Part shown: piece by piece, positions 1 through 8,303 of the stretch
Numbering within the stretch: position 1 is the stretch's first letter
Layout of the letters: each line of letters opens with the position of its first letter
DNA from: Streptomycetales bacterium
Lineage (GTDB): Bacteria; Actinomycetota; Actinomycetes; Prado026
Assembly: GCA_025361995.1 (NCBI GenBank)
Contig: JANYIP010000366.1
Coordinates: forward strand, 1 to 22,307
DNA length: 22,307 bases
Direction of reading: 5' to 3'
The notes under the pieces: generated by a model
Databases searched by the model: none
What the model was told of the DNA's origin: nothing
The model's input: the letters and a program-made list of their open reading frames with translations, nothing else
Translations under genes and position numbers: made by a program

Positions 1-535
<535 letters not shown>

Positions 536-571
536 CCGTGTGCTCCGCTTCCGGGGACGGTCAGTCCCTGA

Positions 572-931
572 TCAATCCCACTCGAGGCCGCCGCGACGCC
601 AGACGTAGGCGTACGCGACACCCAGGGTCGCGATGAACAGCACCATCTCCACGAGGCCGAAGACCCCGAGCCGGTCGAACGCGATCGCCCACGGGTAGAG
701 GAAGACGATCTCGATGTCGAAGATGATGAAGAGCATCGCGGTCAGGTAGTACTTGACGGGGAAGCGCCCGCCCCCGATCGGCTGCGGAGTGGGCTCGATG
801 CCGCACTCGTAGGCGTCCAGCTTGGCCCGGTTGTACCGCTTGGGCCCCGACAGTGCCCCGGCCGCCACCGAGAACACCGCGAACCCGGCCGCGAGCAGCG
901 CGAGCACGAGGATGGGGACTGTCGCGTTCAT
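572..931 (-). CDS. nuoA: NADH-quinone oxidoreductase subunit A
   Basis: Small membrane subunit of complex I at the junction of the peripheral and membrane arms, near the quinone site. The 119-residue product has three predicted membrane spans (about residues 5-27, 62-83 and 90-112). The family signatures YECG (residues 42-45) and FDIE (residues 73-76) bracket the loop implicated in quinone-site conformational change. I chose the ATG at 931 rather than the in-frame GTG at 937 because a TAGGAT -10 hexamer ends six bases before that ATG, leaving no room for an upstream start; an AGGA seven bases upstream could alternatively serve as ribosome site. First gene of the nuoA-nuoB run, 55 bases after the stop of the menJ-like gene on the same strand, so read-through from menJ is also possible. 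Confidence 0.95.
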   Translation of the reverse strand: MNATVPILVLALLAAGFAVFSVAAGALSGPKRYNRAKLDAYECGIEPTPQPIGGGRFPVKYYLTAMLFIIFDIEIVFLYPWAIAFDRLGVFGLVEMVLFIATLGVAYAYVWRRGGLEWD

Positions 932-943
932 GCGCACATCCTA
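932..943 (-). promoter_or_regulatory. Candidate leaderless promoter of nuoA (-10 TAGGAT)
   Basis: On the minus strand TAGGAT (938-943) is followed by six bases and then the nuoA ATG at 931. A -10 hexamer 6-7 bases from the start codon implies transcription beginning at or next to the A of ATG, a common actinobacterial arrangement. No convincing -35 box is seen. The same geometry recurs before the SDR gene, menB and menE. Confidence 0.5.
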
Positions 944-986
944 GGACCGCCGTGGATCAGTACCGACCCGGGCCGCACAACGCGGC

Positions 987-2279
987 TCATGCTGCCGGGG
1001 TGATCTTGGCCAGCCCGTTGATCAGCCGGTCCATGGTGTCTCCACCGCGGGCGTCGGTCAGGTTCGCGAGGAGCTTCAGGGTGAACCGCATGAGCGTCGG
1101 GTGCGGCAGACCGCGCTGGGTGGCCAGCCGCATGACGTTGGGGTTCCCGATCGCGCGGACGAAGAGCCGGCCGAGGGTGTAGTAGCCGCCGTAGGTGTCC
1201 TTCAGCGCCTTGGGGTACGCCTCCAGCGCGCGCTCGCGCGCCCCGTCCGGGCCGCGGGCCAGCGCCTGGGCCGCGACCTCGGCGGCCAGCTCGCCTGACT
1301 CCATGGCGTACGCGATGCCCTCGCCGTTGAAGGGGTTGACCATGCCGCCGGCGTCGCCGACCAGCATCAGCCCCTTGCTGTAGTGCGGCTGCCGGTTGAA
1401 GCCCATCGGCAGCGCGGCGCCACGTACCGGCTGGGTCATGTTCTCGTCGCGGTAGCCCCACTCCTCGGGGGTGTGGTCGAGCCAGCCCTTGAGCAGCGCC
1501 TTGTAGTCGACGTGCTGGAAGGCCTTGCTGGTGTTGAGGATGCCGAGGCCCACGTTGGACGTTCCGTCGCCGACGCCGAAGGCCCAGCCGTAGCCGGGCA
1601 GCAGGGTGGGCTCCTTGCCGGAGTAGTCCCAGAGCTCGAGCCAGGACTCGAGCCAGTCGTCCTCGTGCCGCGGGCTGGTGTAGTAGGTACGGACGGCGAC
1701 GCCCATCGGGCGGTCGTCGCGCGGCCGCAGCCCGACCGCGAGGGAGAGCCGGGAGGAGTTGCCGTCCGCGGCGACCACCAGGGGTGCCGTGTAGGTGATC
1801 TCGGGGCCGCGCATGCCGTCCTCGTCGGTGGTCCGCGCGGTCACGCCGAGGACCCGGCCGCTGCGGTCGTCGAGGACGGGACCGGTGACCGAGGTGCGCT
1901 CGTGCAGGCGGGCTCCGACCTTCTGCGCGGCCCTGGCCAGCGTCTCGTCGAAGTCCATCCGCTTGCGTACGAGGCCGAAGGACGGGTAGTCGGCCAGGTC
2001 GGGCCACGGGATCTCGAGCCGGTGGCCGCCGCCGATGATGCGCAGGCCCTGGTTGCGGATCCAGCCCGCCTCCGGCGAGATGTCGATGCCCATCGAGACC
2101 AGCGACTTGACCGCGCGCGGAGTGAGCCCGTCGCCGCAGACCTTCTCGCGGGGGAACGCGGTCTTCTCCAGCAGCAGGACGTCGAGCCCGGACTGGGCCA
2201 GGTGGAAGGCGGTCGTCGCCCCCGACGGCCCAGCGCCGACGACGATGACGTCGGCGTCTGCCTGGACGGTGCTGGTCAC
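987..2279 (-). CDS. menJ: Geranylgeranyl reductase-family flavoprotein, probable menaquinone reductase (MenJ-like)
   Basis: FAD-dependent reductase of the GGR family; the mycobacterial relative MenJ saturates one isoprene unit of the menaquinone side chain. The product is 430 aa. An N-terminal Rossmann motif GAGPSG (residues 15-20) is followed by the FAD-ribose acidic residue at the end of LLLE (E38), the family motif CGDGLTPRAV (residues 48-57) and, in the C-terminal half, VGDAGGMVNPFNGEGI, which binds the FAD phosphate. The GTG at 2279 is preferred over the GTG at 2315 because AAGGGG lies six bases before it and the intervening stretch holds an operator-like palindrome. It sits between menG and nuoA, consistent with quinone maturation feeding complex I. 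The exact substrate (menaquinone or geranylgeranyl lipid) cannot be read from sequence. Confidence 0.85.
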   Translation of the reverse strand: MTSTVQADADVIVVGAGPSGATTAFHLAQSGLDVLLLEKTAFPREKVCGDGLTPRAVKSLVSMGIDISPEAGWIRNQGLRIIGGGHRLEIPWPDLADYPSFGLVRKRMDFDETLARAAQKVGARLHERTSVTGPVLDDRSGRVLGVTARTTDEDGMRGPEITYTAPLVVAADGNSSRLSLAVGLRPRDDRPMGVAVRTYYTSPRHEDDWLESWLELWDYSGKEPTLLPGYGWAFGVGDGTSNVGLGILNTSKAFQHVDYKALLKGWLDHTPEEWGYRDENMTQPVRGAALPMGFNRQPHYSKGLMLVGDAGGMVNPFNGEGIAYAMESGELAAEVAAQALARGPDGARERALEAYPKALKDTYGGYYTLGRLFVRAIGNPNVMRLATQRGLPHPTLMRFTLKLLANLTDARGGDTMDRLINGLAKITPAA

Positions 2280-2290
2280 GGAAGTCCCCT

Positions 2291-2323
2291 TGTGAACGGA
2301 TTCACGAACAGGCACTCATCTTA
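2291..2323 (-). promoter_or_regulatory. menJ promoter -10 (TAAGAT) with palindromic operator candidate downstream
   Basis: On the minus strand TAAGAT (2318-2323) is a good -10. With transcription starting about 2311, the palindrome GTGAA-N4-TTCAC (2292-2305; 6 of 7 matched positions in arms extended by two bases) falls at about +6 to +20, just ahead of the AAGGGG ribosome site. Position and symmetry suit a repressor roadblock site. No regulator gene is adjacent, so the binding protein is unknown. Confidence 0.4.
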
Positions 2324-2577
2324 CTGGGGGGTGGCAGCGAGTGCGCGCTGCGCTCAGATCAAGGTCAACGCCGCAGTCGACGTCAACCCCAACCCCAACC
2401 CGCAGCGACGAACTGGCCTCGCGGGGCGGCGATTTCGCAGGGTTGTGTCGTTTGTGGCTGTCAGGACCCGCGCAAGCGACACGAGCCCCCGAAGCTGGCG
2501 CGAAAGGGGGTGCCAGGGCAGCCGCAATTCGCGCCAACTCCGGCGCCGTCCCCACGCTGGAAGCCGTTCATCGCTGC

Positions 2578-2668
2578 GGGGTTGACGTTCGGGGTTGACG
2601 GTCGGGGTTGACGGTCGGGGTTGACGGTCGGGGTTGACGGTCGGGGTTGACGTTCGAGGTTGACGTTC
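2578..2668. repeat. Seven tandem copies of a 13-bp unit, GGGGTTGACG(G/T)TC
   Basis: Seven head-to-tail 13-base units fill 2578-2668 without spacers. Units 2-5 are identical (GGGGTTGACGGTC). Units 1 and 6 read ...ACGTTC, and unit 7 has GA in place of GG at its start, so variants sit at the ends. The array begins 7 bases beyond the menG stop and lies some 300 bases before the menJ start on the same transcript direction. It is not CRISPR (no spacers) and not coding. Confidence 0.95.
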
Positions 2669-2675
2669 GCCGAGC

Positions 2676-3371
2676 TCAACCCACGCGGGTCCCCCGGTGC
2701 AGCGCGACGATGCCGCCGGTGAGGTCGCGCCAGGCCACCTTGCCCCAGCCCGCCTCCTCGATCATCGCGGCGAGGGCGCGCTGGTCGGGCCAGGCGCGGA
2801 TGGACTCGGCGAGGTACACGTACGCGTCCGGGTTGGAGCTCACCTTGGTCGCCACCGAGGGGAGGGCCCGCATGAGGTACTCCACGTACACGGTCCGGAA
2901 GGGGGTCCAGGTCGGGTGGCTGAACTCGCAGACGACCAGGCGCCCGCCGGGCTTGGTGACGCGCTGGAGCTCGACCAGCGCTGCGCCGGTGTCGCTGACG
3001 TTGCGCAGGCCGAAGGAGATCGTGACCGCGTCGAACGAGGCGTCCCCGAAGGGCAACCGCAGGGCGTCCCCGGCGATGAAGGGCAGGGCGGGCTGCCGGC
3101 GCTTGCCAACCCGGAGCATCCCGGTCGAGAAGTCGCACGGTACGACGGTCGCGCCGGCCTGCGCGAAGCCAGCGCTGCTGGTGCCGGTACCGGCCGCGAT
3201 GTCGAGGATCCGTCGGCCGGGGCCGGGGTCGACGGCACGCTGGACGGCCCGCCGCCACAGCCGGGTCTGGCCCAGCGAGAGCACGTCGTTGGTGACGTCG
3301 TACCGTTCGGCAACGTCGTCGAACATCTGGGCCACGTCACGCGGCTGCTTGTCGAGCTGGGCGCGGATCAC
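2676..3371 (-). CDS. menG: Demethylmenaquinone methyltransferase (UbiE/MenG family)
   Basis: SAM-dependent C-methyltransferase that converts demethylmenaquinone to menaquinone, the last step of the pathway, at the membrane. The product is 231 aa. SAM motif I is LDIAAGTG (residues 56-63). UbiE/COQ5 signatures follow: [25 protein letters not shown] and, near the C-terminus, [12 protein letters not shown] and LTGGIVALH. The GTG at 3371 is chosen over the upstream ATG at 3407 because the product then starts like known actinobacterial MenG proteins (xRAxLDKxPRDVAxMFD), and the longer form would overlap the start of the divergent LLM gene. Only 34 bases separate it from that divergent gene, and no clear -10 is seen there. 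Confidence 0.94.
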   Translation of the reverse strand: MIRAQLDKQPRDVAQMFDDVAERYDVTNDVLSLGQTRLWRRAVQRAVDPGPGRRILDIAAGTGTSSAGFAQAGATVVPCDFSTGMLRVGKRRQPALPFIAGDALRLPFGDASFDAVTISFGLRNVSDTGAALVELQRVTKPGGRLVVCEFSHPTWTPFRTVYVEYLMRALPSVATKVSSNPDAYVYLAESIRAWPDQRALAAMIEEAGWGKVAWRDLTGGIVALHRGTRVG

Positions 3372-3405
3372 GTGGACCAGTCTCGCAGGGGAGGAGAACG
3401 AGCAC

Positions 3406-4368
3406 ATGCGCTACGGCCTCACGGTGCCTGTGGAGGGCATCCCCCTGCGCGACCAGCGTGAGCTGGTGGCCTCGCTGCCCGACCTCGGCTACACCGACGT
3501 CTGGTCGTCCGAGACGGCCGGCGCGGACGGGTTCACCCCGCTGGTGCTGGCCTCGCAGTGGGCGCCGACCCTGCGGCTGGGTACGGCGGTGATCCCGGTG
3601 TACACCCGGGGCGCGGCGGTGCTGGCGCAGAGCTTCGCGGCGCTCGCTGCCCTGACTCCCGGCCGCGTCGTCGCCGGGATCGGCGCCTCCAGCCAGGTGA
3701 TCGTGGAGGGCTGGAACTCGGTGACCTACGACGCGCCGTACGCCCGGGTCCGGGACACGGTGCGGTTCCTGCGAGCCGCGTTCGCGGGCGGGAAGGTCGA
3801 CCTGGCGTCGCCGACGCTGAACGTGCGGGGCTTTCGGCCGGGGCTGGTCCCCGACCCGGCTCCGACCATCGTGGTTGCCGCGCTGCGCGAGGGGATGCTG
3901 CGGCTGGCCGGGCGGGAGGCGGACGGCGCGATCCTCAACTGGCTCGGCGCCGACAACGTGCCGCAGGCAGTGGCTCCCGTGCTGGCTGCGGCCGAGGGCG
4001 CTGCGCGGGAGATCGTGGCCCGGATCTTCGTGATCCCGGTCGCCGACCCCGACCTCGTACGGCCGGCGGCCAAGGCGGCGCTGGCTGCGTACCTGACCGT
4101 TCCGGCGTACGCGGCCTTCCACGCATGGATCGGCAACGGCGACCGGCTGGCGCGTACCTGGGAGCTGTGGGCGGCCGGTGAGCGCCGGGAGGCGGCGGCG
4201 GCGATCCCGGACTCGCTGGTGGACGAGCTGGTGCTGCACGGGCCGGCGGAGCACTGCCGCGAGCAGGTGGCCCGCTACGTCACGGCGGGGGTCACGACGC
4301 CGGTGGTGATGCTGCTCCCCCTCGGGTACGACATGGTCGGCGCCGTCCGCGACATGGCCCCGCGCTGA
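3406..4368 (+). CDS. LLM-class, probably F420-dependent, oxidoreductase
   Basis: A 320-aa protein of the luciferase-like monooxygenase (LLM) fold, a TIM-barrel family that binds F420 or FMN. Family features seen are the N-terminal [11 protein letters not shown] strand, [17 protein letters not shown] (residues about 29-45), [13 protein letters not shown] (about 57-69), [14 protein letters not shown] (about 84-97) and the later [22 protein letters not shown]. This pattern is typical of actinobacterial F420-type LLM proteins, but the cofactor is inferred. GGGGAGGAG lies nine bases before the ATG. It is divergent from menG and convergent with the SDR gene (7-base gap). The substrate is unknown; its location amid men genes suggests, without proving, a quinone- or isoprenoid-related role. 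Confidence 0.85.
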   Translation: MRYGLTVPVEGIPLRDQRELVASLPDLGYTDVWSSETAGADGFTPLVLASQWAPTLRLGTAVIPVYTRGAAVLAQSFAALAALTPGRVVAGIGASSQVIVEGWNSVTYDAPYARVRDTVRFLRAAFAGGKVDLASPTLNVRGFRPGLVPDPAPTIVVAALREGMLRLAGREADGAILNWLGADNVPQAVAPVLAAAEGAAREIVARIFVIPVADPDLVRPAAKAALAAYLTVPAYAAFHAWIGNGDRLARTWELWAAGERREAAAAIPDSLVDELVLHGPAEHCREQVARYVTAGVTTPVVMLLPLGYDMVGAVRDMAPR

Positions 4369-4375
4369 CGCAGTG

Positions 4376-5197
4376 TCAGTCGCGCGGACGAGTGCGCATC
4401 GCGTCCAGGATCTTGTGCTGCTGCCGCTGCATCCCAGCGATCCAGCGGTCGCGGTCAGCCACCCGGAAGAGCTCGTACTGCGCGGTCTCCGGGTGGGTGA
4501 TCACCAGGAAGCGCCCGGCCCGGAGCCCATCCACGATGCTGTCGGCGGCGTCTTCGACCGACATGACCGGCAGCGCTGCGACGCTCTCGCCCTCGAGGGT
4601 CCCGACCCCCGAACGCAGCAGGTCGGTGTCTACGCCCATCGGGCAGATGCAGGCGACGTAGAGGCCGCGCTCGCCGTACGTGATGGCCAGCCACTCGGCG
4701 AAGGCGACGGCCGCGTGCTTGGTGACCGAGTACGGGGCGTTGCCGAGGTTCGTGAGCAGGCCGGCCGCGCTGGCGGTCGTGACGAAGGCGCCGCCGCCGT
4801 GCGCGACCATCCGGGGGACCACGGCGCGGGCGGCGTGGACGTGCGCCATCACGTTGACGTCCCAGGTGTGGCTCCAGACGTCGTCGGACGCCTCGAGCCC
4901 GCCACCGCCGGCGACGCCCGCGTTGGCCACGAAGAGGTCGATCCTGCCGAGCACCGACCAGGTGCGCGCCACGAACGCCTCGACCTGCTCGGGGTCCACG
5001 ACGTCAGCAGTGACCTCGGTGGCGCGCAGCCTCGGGTAGCCGGCCCGCAGCTCGGACGCCACCTGCGCCACGGCCGGCCCGTCGCGGTCGACCAGGACGA
5101 GCGCCTCGACGCCTTCGCCGGCCAGCCGTCGCGCAAGCCCGGCCCCGATCCCGTGCCCTGCACCGGTGATGACCACGACCGCACCTGTGAGCTCCAT
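4376..5197 (-). CDS. Classical short-chain dehydrogenase/reductase (SDR), substrate unknown
   Basis: A 273-aa NAD(P)-dependent oxidoreductase. The cofactor motif TGAGHGIG spans residues 11-18. NAG (92-94), N115, S143 and YSVTK (Y156, K160) give the complete catalytic set. The acidic residues after beta-2 (VDRDG, D37/D39) tend to favour NAD over NADP, which is an inference. A C-terminal extension of about 50 residues (YELFRVADRDRWIAGMQRQQ) resembles that of several actinobacterial SDRs annotated as hypothetical. The ATG at 5197 directly follows a TAGGCT -10 by six bases, so the mRNA is probably leaderless. It is divergent from menF (97-base gap) and convergent with the LLM gene. No function in menaquinone synthesis can be assigned from sequence. 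Confidence 0.88.
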   Translation of the reverse strand: MELTGAVVVITGAGHGIGAGLARRLAGEGVEALVLVDRDGPAVAQVASELRAGYPRLRATEVTADVVDPEQVEAFVARTWSVLGRIDLFVANAGVAGGGGLEASDDVWSHTWDVNVMAHVHAARAVVPRMVAHGGGAFVTTASAAGLLTNLGNAPYSVTKHAAVAFAEWLAITYGERGLYVACICPMGVDTDLLRSGVGTLEGESVAALPVMSVEDAADSIVDGLRAGRFLVITHPETAQYELFRVADRDRWIAGMQRQQHKILDAMRTRPRD

Positions 5198-5209
5198 GAA
5201 CCGAGCCTA
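5198..5209 (-). promoter_or_regulatory. Candidate leaderless promoter of the SDR gene (-10 TAGGCT)
   Basis: On the minus strand TAGGCT (5204-5209) is followed by exactly six bases and the ATG at 5197. The hexamer and spacing are identical to those before menB. Confidence 0.5.
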
Positions 5210-5279
5210 GGGTGGCAGGCAGCGGAAGTCGCCGGCCCGCGCTTTTGGGGCTCTGGCTGCCGGGTGCGGGCGACGGGCC

Positions 5280-5294
5280 TACCCTGGACGGGTT
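5280..5294 (+). promoter_or_regulatory. Candidate promoter of menF (-10 TACCCT)
   Basis: TACCCT (5280-5285) ends nine bases before the GTG start at 5295, so the transcript would have almost no leader. GGACGGG in the gap could instead act as a weak ribosome site. It shares the 97-base divergent region with the SDR promoter. Confidence 0.4.
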
Positions 5295-6527
5295 GTGTCC
5301 ACCGCCCCTGTGGTCGCGCCCACCACCGCGCGCACGCTCCCCGTCGACCTCCCGGTCACGCTCCTCGACCGGCTGCCGCTCGACGGGGCCCTGGCATGGG
5401 TACGTGACGGCAGCGGCATGGTGGGCTGGGGCGAGGCGGCGCGGTTCGGGCTCACCGGCCCGGACCAGTTCGCGGCGGCTGAGCTCTGGTGGGCCGAGTA
5501 CGTCACGGAGCTGGACGTCGACGACGCGGTGGGCGTACCGGGCAGCGGGCCGGTCGCGTTCGCGTCCTTCGCCTTCGACCAGGCCAGCGGCAGCTCGGTC
5601 CTGATCGTCCCGCAGGTGCTGCTCGGGCGGCGCGGCGACCAGGCCTGGATCACGGTGATCGGCGACGCCGACCCCGCTCTGCCGCCGGTGTCGGTCCCGC
5701 AGGCGCCCGAGGACATCCGCTACTCCGAGGGCTCGACCAGCGCCACCGACTGGCAGGTGGCGGTCCGGCAGGCGGTGGCGCGGATCGCCGGCGGCGACCT
5801 CGACAAGGCCGTGCTCGCCCGTGACCTGGTGGCCACCGCAGCGAGCCCGATCGACATCCGCTACCTGCTGGCCAGGCTGGCCGCCAAGTACCCGTCGTGC
5901 TGGACCTTCTCGGTGGACGGCCTGGTGGGGGCCACGCCCGAGCTGCTGGTCCGACGTACCGGCGAGCAGGTCAGCTCACGAGTGCTGGCAGGTACGGTCC
6001 GGCGGCTCGGCGACGACGTGGCTGACGGCGAGCTCGCCGTCGCGCTGATGGACTCGGACAAGGACCTCGAGGAGCACGAGCTCGCCGTCCACTCGGTGGC
6101 TGCAGCGCTGGCGGCGCACTGCGCCGACCTCGAGGTCCCGCCGCACCCCCGGGTCCTGCGACTTGCCAATGTCCAGCACCTGGCGACGGACGTGACCGGG
6201 CGGATCGTCGACGGCTCCAGCGTGCTGGCCCTGGCTTCGGACCTGCACCCGACCGCCGCGGTGTGCGGGACCCCGACGCAGGTGGCCCTCGAGCTCATCC
6301 GCGAGCTCGAGGGGATGGACCGCGGCCGGTACGCCGGGCCGGTCGGCTGGATCGGCGCGGGCGGCGACGGGGAGTTCGGGATCGCCCTGCGGTGCGCGGA
6401 GATCGACGGCCCGCGGGCCAGGCTGTTCGCGGGCTGCGGCATCGTCGCCGGGTCGGACGCGGACGACGAGCTCGCCGAGGCCCAGGCCAAGTTCGTACCC
6501 GTTCGCGACGCGCTCGAGTCAACCTGA
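5295..6527 (+). CDS. menF: Isochorismate synthase (first step of menaquinone synthesis)
   Basis: Converts chorismate to isochorismate (chorismate-utilising, MST-type fold). The 410-aa product has a divergent N-terminal half and a conserved C-terminal half. The catalytic lysine is K171 (DLDKAVLARDL), where anthranilate and aminodeoxychorismate synthases lack it; the general acid is E216 (ATPE), followed by LAGT (231-234) and the Mg-binding KDLEEHELAV (E259/E260). Further signatures are LHPTAAVCGTP (317-327), YAGPVGW (346-352), AGCGIVAGS (379-387) and DELAEAQAKF. Placement next to menD and the other men genes favours menaquinone over siderophore use. GTG start close behind a TACCCT box. Its 3' end overlaps that of convergent menD by nine bases. 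Confidence 0.93.
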   Translation: MSTAPVVAPTTARTLPVDLPVTLLDRLPLDGALAWVRDGSGMVGWGEAARFGLTGPDQFAAAELWWAEYVTELDVDDAVGVPGSGPVAFASFAFDQASGSSVLIVPQVLLGRRGDQAWITVIGDADPALPPVSVPQAPEDIRYSEGSTSATDWQVAVRQAVARIAGGDLDKAVLARDLVATAASPIDIRYLLARLAAKYPSCWTFSVDGLVGATPELLVRRTGEQVSSRVLAGTVRRLGDDVADGELAVALMDSDKDLEEHELAVHSVAAALAAHCADLEVPPHPRVLRLANVQHLATDVTGRIVDGSSVLALASDLHPTAAVCGTPTQVALELIRELEGMDRGRYAGPVGWIGAGGDGEFGIALRCAEIDGPRARLFAGCGIVAGSDADDELAEAQAKFVPVRDALEST

Positions 6528-8303
6528 GGCGTACCCCGCCAGCTGCGCGAGGCCTGCGCGGATCGCCTCGGCCCTCGCGCGGTCGCCGGTGCGGGCGATC
6601 CGGATCTCGACGACGTGCAGGCCACCGCGCGGGTCGGTGGCGGCTACGACCAGCTCGGCGACGGTGCTGACCCGGGTGTGCGGGGTCCCGGTGGCTCCGC
6701 ACAGCGCTGCGAAGTCGACCCCGTGCGGGGTGCCGAAGATGCGCTCGTACGACCCTGCCAGCGCAGGCGAACCCTGTTCCAGCAACGAGAAGATGGCGCC
6801 GCCGTCGTTGTTGACCACGACGATCGCCAGGTCGGGGCGCGGCTCGTCGGGACCCAGGACCAGGCCGCCGGAGTCGTGCAGGTACGTCAGGTCGCCGAGC
6901 AGCGCGAAGGCCGGCCCACCACCGCCGGACTGCCACGCGAGGGCTGCCCCGATCGCCGTCGAGACGGTGCCGTCGATGCCGGCGGCCCCACGGTTGGCGA
7001 GCACTGTCACCCCCTCGCGCGGCTCGGCCATCGCGAGGTCGCGGATGGGCATCGACGAGCCGCAGACCAGCAACGACCCGGCCGGCAGGGCAGCAAGCAG
7101 TCCCGCCGCCACCGATGCCCCGGAGAGGGTGCCCGACGCGTCGTCGGCGTCGCGGACCACTGTGGCCGCCGCTGCGTCGGCCGTCCGCCAGGCTGCCAGC
7201 CATTGCGCGTCGACCGCCGGGTGATGGCTGCCTTCGGTGGGTACGCCAGCCAGGACCGCCGCCGCCGAGCGCCCCGGGTCGGCCCAGTCGCCGCGCGCTG
7301 CGACGACCTCGACGCGAACGTCGGGGCGACGCAGGAGCGCGCCCACCTGCCGGTGCAGGGTGGGGTGACCGACGACCAGCACGCACTCGGGCAGGTGCGC
7401 CTCCAGCCAGCGTTGCTCGCCGAGCATGAGGTGGCCCAGGCGCAGCGCGTTCGGGCCGTTCCGGGCCCCCGACGACGGCTCCGCGATGACCGGCCAACCA
7501 CGCGCCGCCGCGAGCCGGGCCGCCGCCGCGCCCTCCATCGGGTCGCAGTCGCCGACGACGACGACGCAGCGGGCCGGCCAGGCATCGGCGGCGGGGGCAG
7601 GCACGTCGATCGGCTGGAGGACAGTCCACGGCGCTCCGTCGGACCGTCCGGCCAGCTCGGCGGGCAGGATTGCGGGCCCGGTGGCCGACGGGACCAGCGG
7701 CTCGCGGAAGGCGAGGTTCAGGTGCACCGGCCCCGGCCGGCTCGAGACGGTGCCGAGGGCGGCGGCCACGGCACGGCAGACCAGGGCCCGGACGTACGCG
7801 TTCTCCTCTGGTCGTCCGGTGGGGACGCCGACCTCGTGGAACAGGCGGACAGCGTCGCCGTACAGCTCGACCTGGTCGACGGTCTGGCTCGCGCCGGTGG
7901 CTCGCAGCTCGGGCGGCCGGTCCGCGGTGAGGACGACGACGGGTACGCCGGACGCGGAGGCCTCGAGGACCGCCGGGTGCAGGTTCGCCGTCGCTGTACC
8001 CGACGTGGTTACCACCGCGACCGGTGCGTCCGAAGCCTTCGCCAGCCCGAGGGCGAGGAAGCCGGCGGACCGCTCGTCGATGCGTACGTGCAGGCGCAGC
8101 CGCCCCGTGGAGTCCGCGTCGGCGAGGGCGAAGGCCAGCGGCGCCGACCGTGACCCGGGCGCGAGGACCGCCTCGGTCACCCCGCACCGGACCAGCTCGT
8201 CGACCAGCACGCGGGCCAGCGCCACGGCCGGCGCCAGGGGCGGCGCCAGGGGCGGCGGCAAAAGGTTGGCGGACGGCCGTTGGACAGAGCCGGAATCGGT
8301 CAT
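6519..8303 (-). CDS. menD: SEPHCHC synthase (2-succinyl-5-enolpyruvyl-6-hydroxy-3-cyclohexene-1-carboxylate synthase)
   Basis: Thiamine-diphosphate enzyme joining 2-oxoglutarate and isochorismate, the second step of the classical pathway. The product is 594 aa. Visible motifs: APGSRSAPL (48-56), the ThDP-activating glutamate E77 in RIDERSAGF, the TSGTATANL and TADRPPELR segments, and in the C-terminal domain GDLTYLHDSGGL and NNDGGAIFSLL, the Mg/ThDP motif. A Pro/Ala-rich N-terminal lead (residues about 15-27) precedes the fold. The start ATG (8303) overlaps the menC stop as ATGA, so it is translationally coupled as the third gene of menB-menC-menD. No menH lies between menC and menD, a place where mycobacteria carry an extra alpha/beta-hydrolase gene. 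Confidence 0.95.
   Translation of the reverse strand: MTDSGSVQRPSANLLPPPLAPPLAPAVALARVLVDELVRCGVTEAVLAPGSRSAPLAFALADADSTGRLRLHVRIDERSAGFLALGLAKASDAPVAVVTTSGTATANLHPAVLEASASGVPVVVLTADRPPELRATGASQTVDQVELYGDAVRLFHEVGVPTGRPEENAYVRALVCRAVAAALGTVSSRPGPVHLNLAFREPLVPSATGPAILPAELAGRSDGAPWTVLQPIDVPAPAADAWPARCVVVVGDCDPMEGAAAARLAAARGWPVIAEPSSGARNGPNALRLGHLMLGEQRWLEAHLPECVLVVGHPTLHRQVGALLRRPDVRVEVVAARGDWADPGRSAAAVLAGVPTEGSHHPAVDAQWLAAWRTADAAAATVVRDADDASGTLSGASVAAGLLAALPAGSLLVCGSSMPIRDLAMAEPREGVTVLANRGAAGIDGTVSTAIGAALAWQSGGGGPAFALLGDLTYLHDSGGLVLGPDEPRPDLAIVVVNNDGGAIFSLLEQGSPALAGSYERIFGTPHGVDFAALCGATGTPHTRVSTVAELVVAATDPRGGLHVVEIRIARTGDRARAEAIRAGLAQLAGYASG

Larger units (their letters stand above)
2280..2675. 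other. Gene-free region between menG and menJ (396 bp)
   Basis: No reading frame here has coding character or a ribosome site; open frames across it are shadows. It holds the menJ promoter/operator candidate (2291-2323), three near-perfect CAACCC steps (about 2384-2401), an isolated CGTCAACCCC (2381-2390) that is the reverse complement of the array unit further right, a G+C-lower stretch around 2440-2530, and the seven-copy 13-bp array (2578-2668) directly after the menG stop. Confidence 0.7.

Noticed and set aside
2280..2315. Upstream GTG (2315) as the menJ start
   Set aside because: It would add 12 non-conserved residues and lacks a ribosome site, and would put the palindrome inside the gene; the GTG at 2279 has AAGGGG at the right distance.
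2578..2668. CRISPR array
   Set aside because: The 13-base units abut without spacers and there are no cas genes in the window.
2578..2668. Seven TTGACG -35 boxes forming stacked promoters
   Set aside because: No TANNNT box lies at a suitable distance within the array, and on the plus strand transcription would run into the 3' end of menG.
3369..3374. CACGTG as a specific regulator site
   Set aside because: A six-base palindrome is common by chance in this composition and overlaps the menG start codon.
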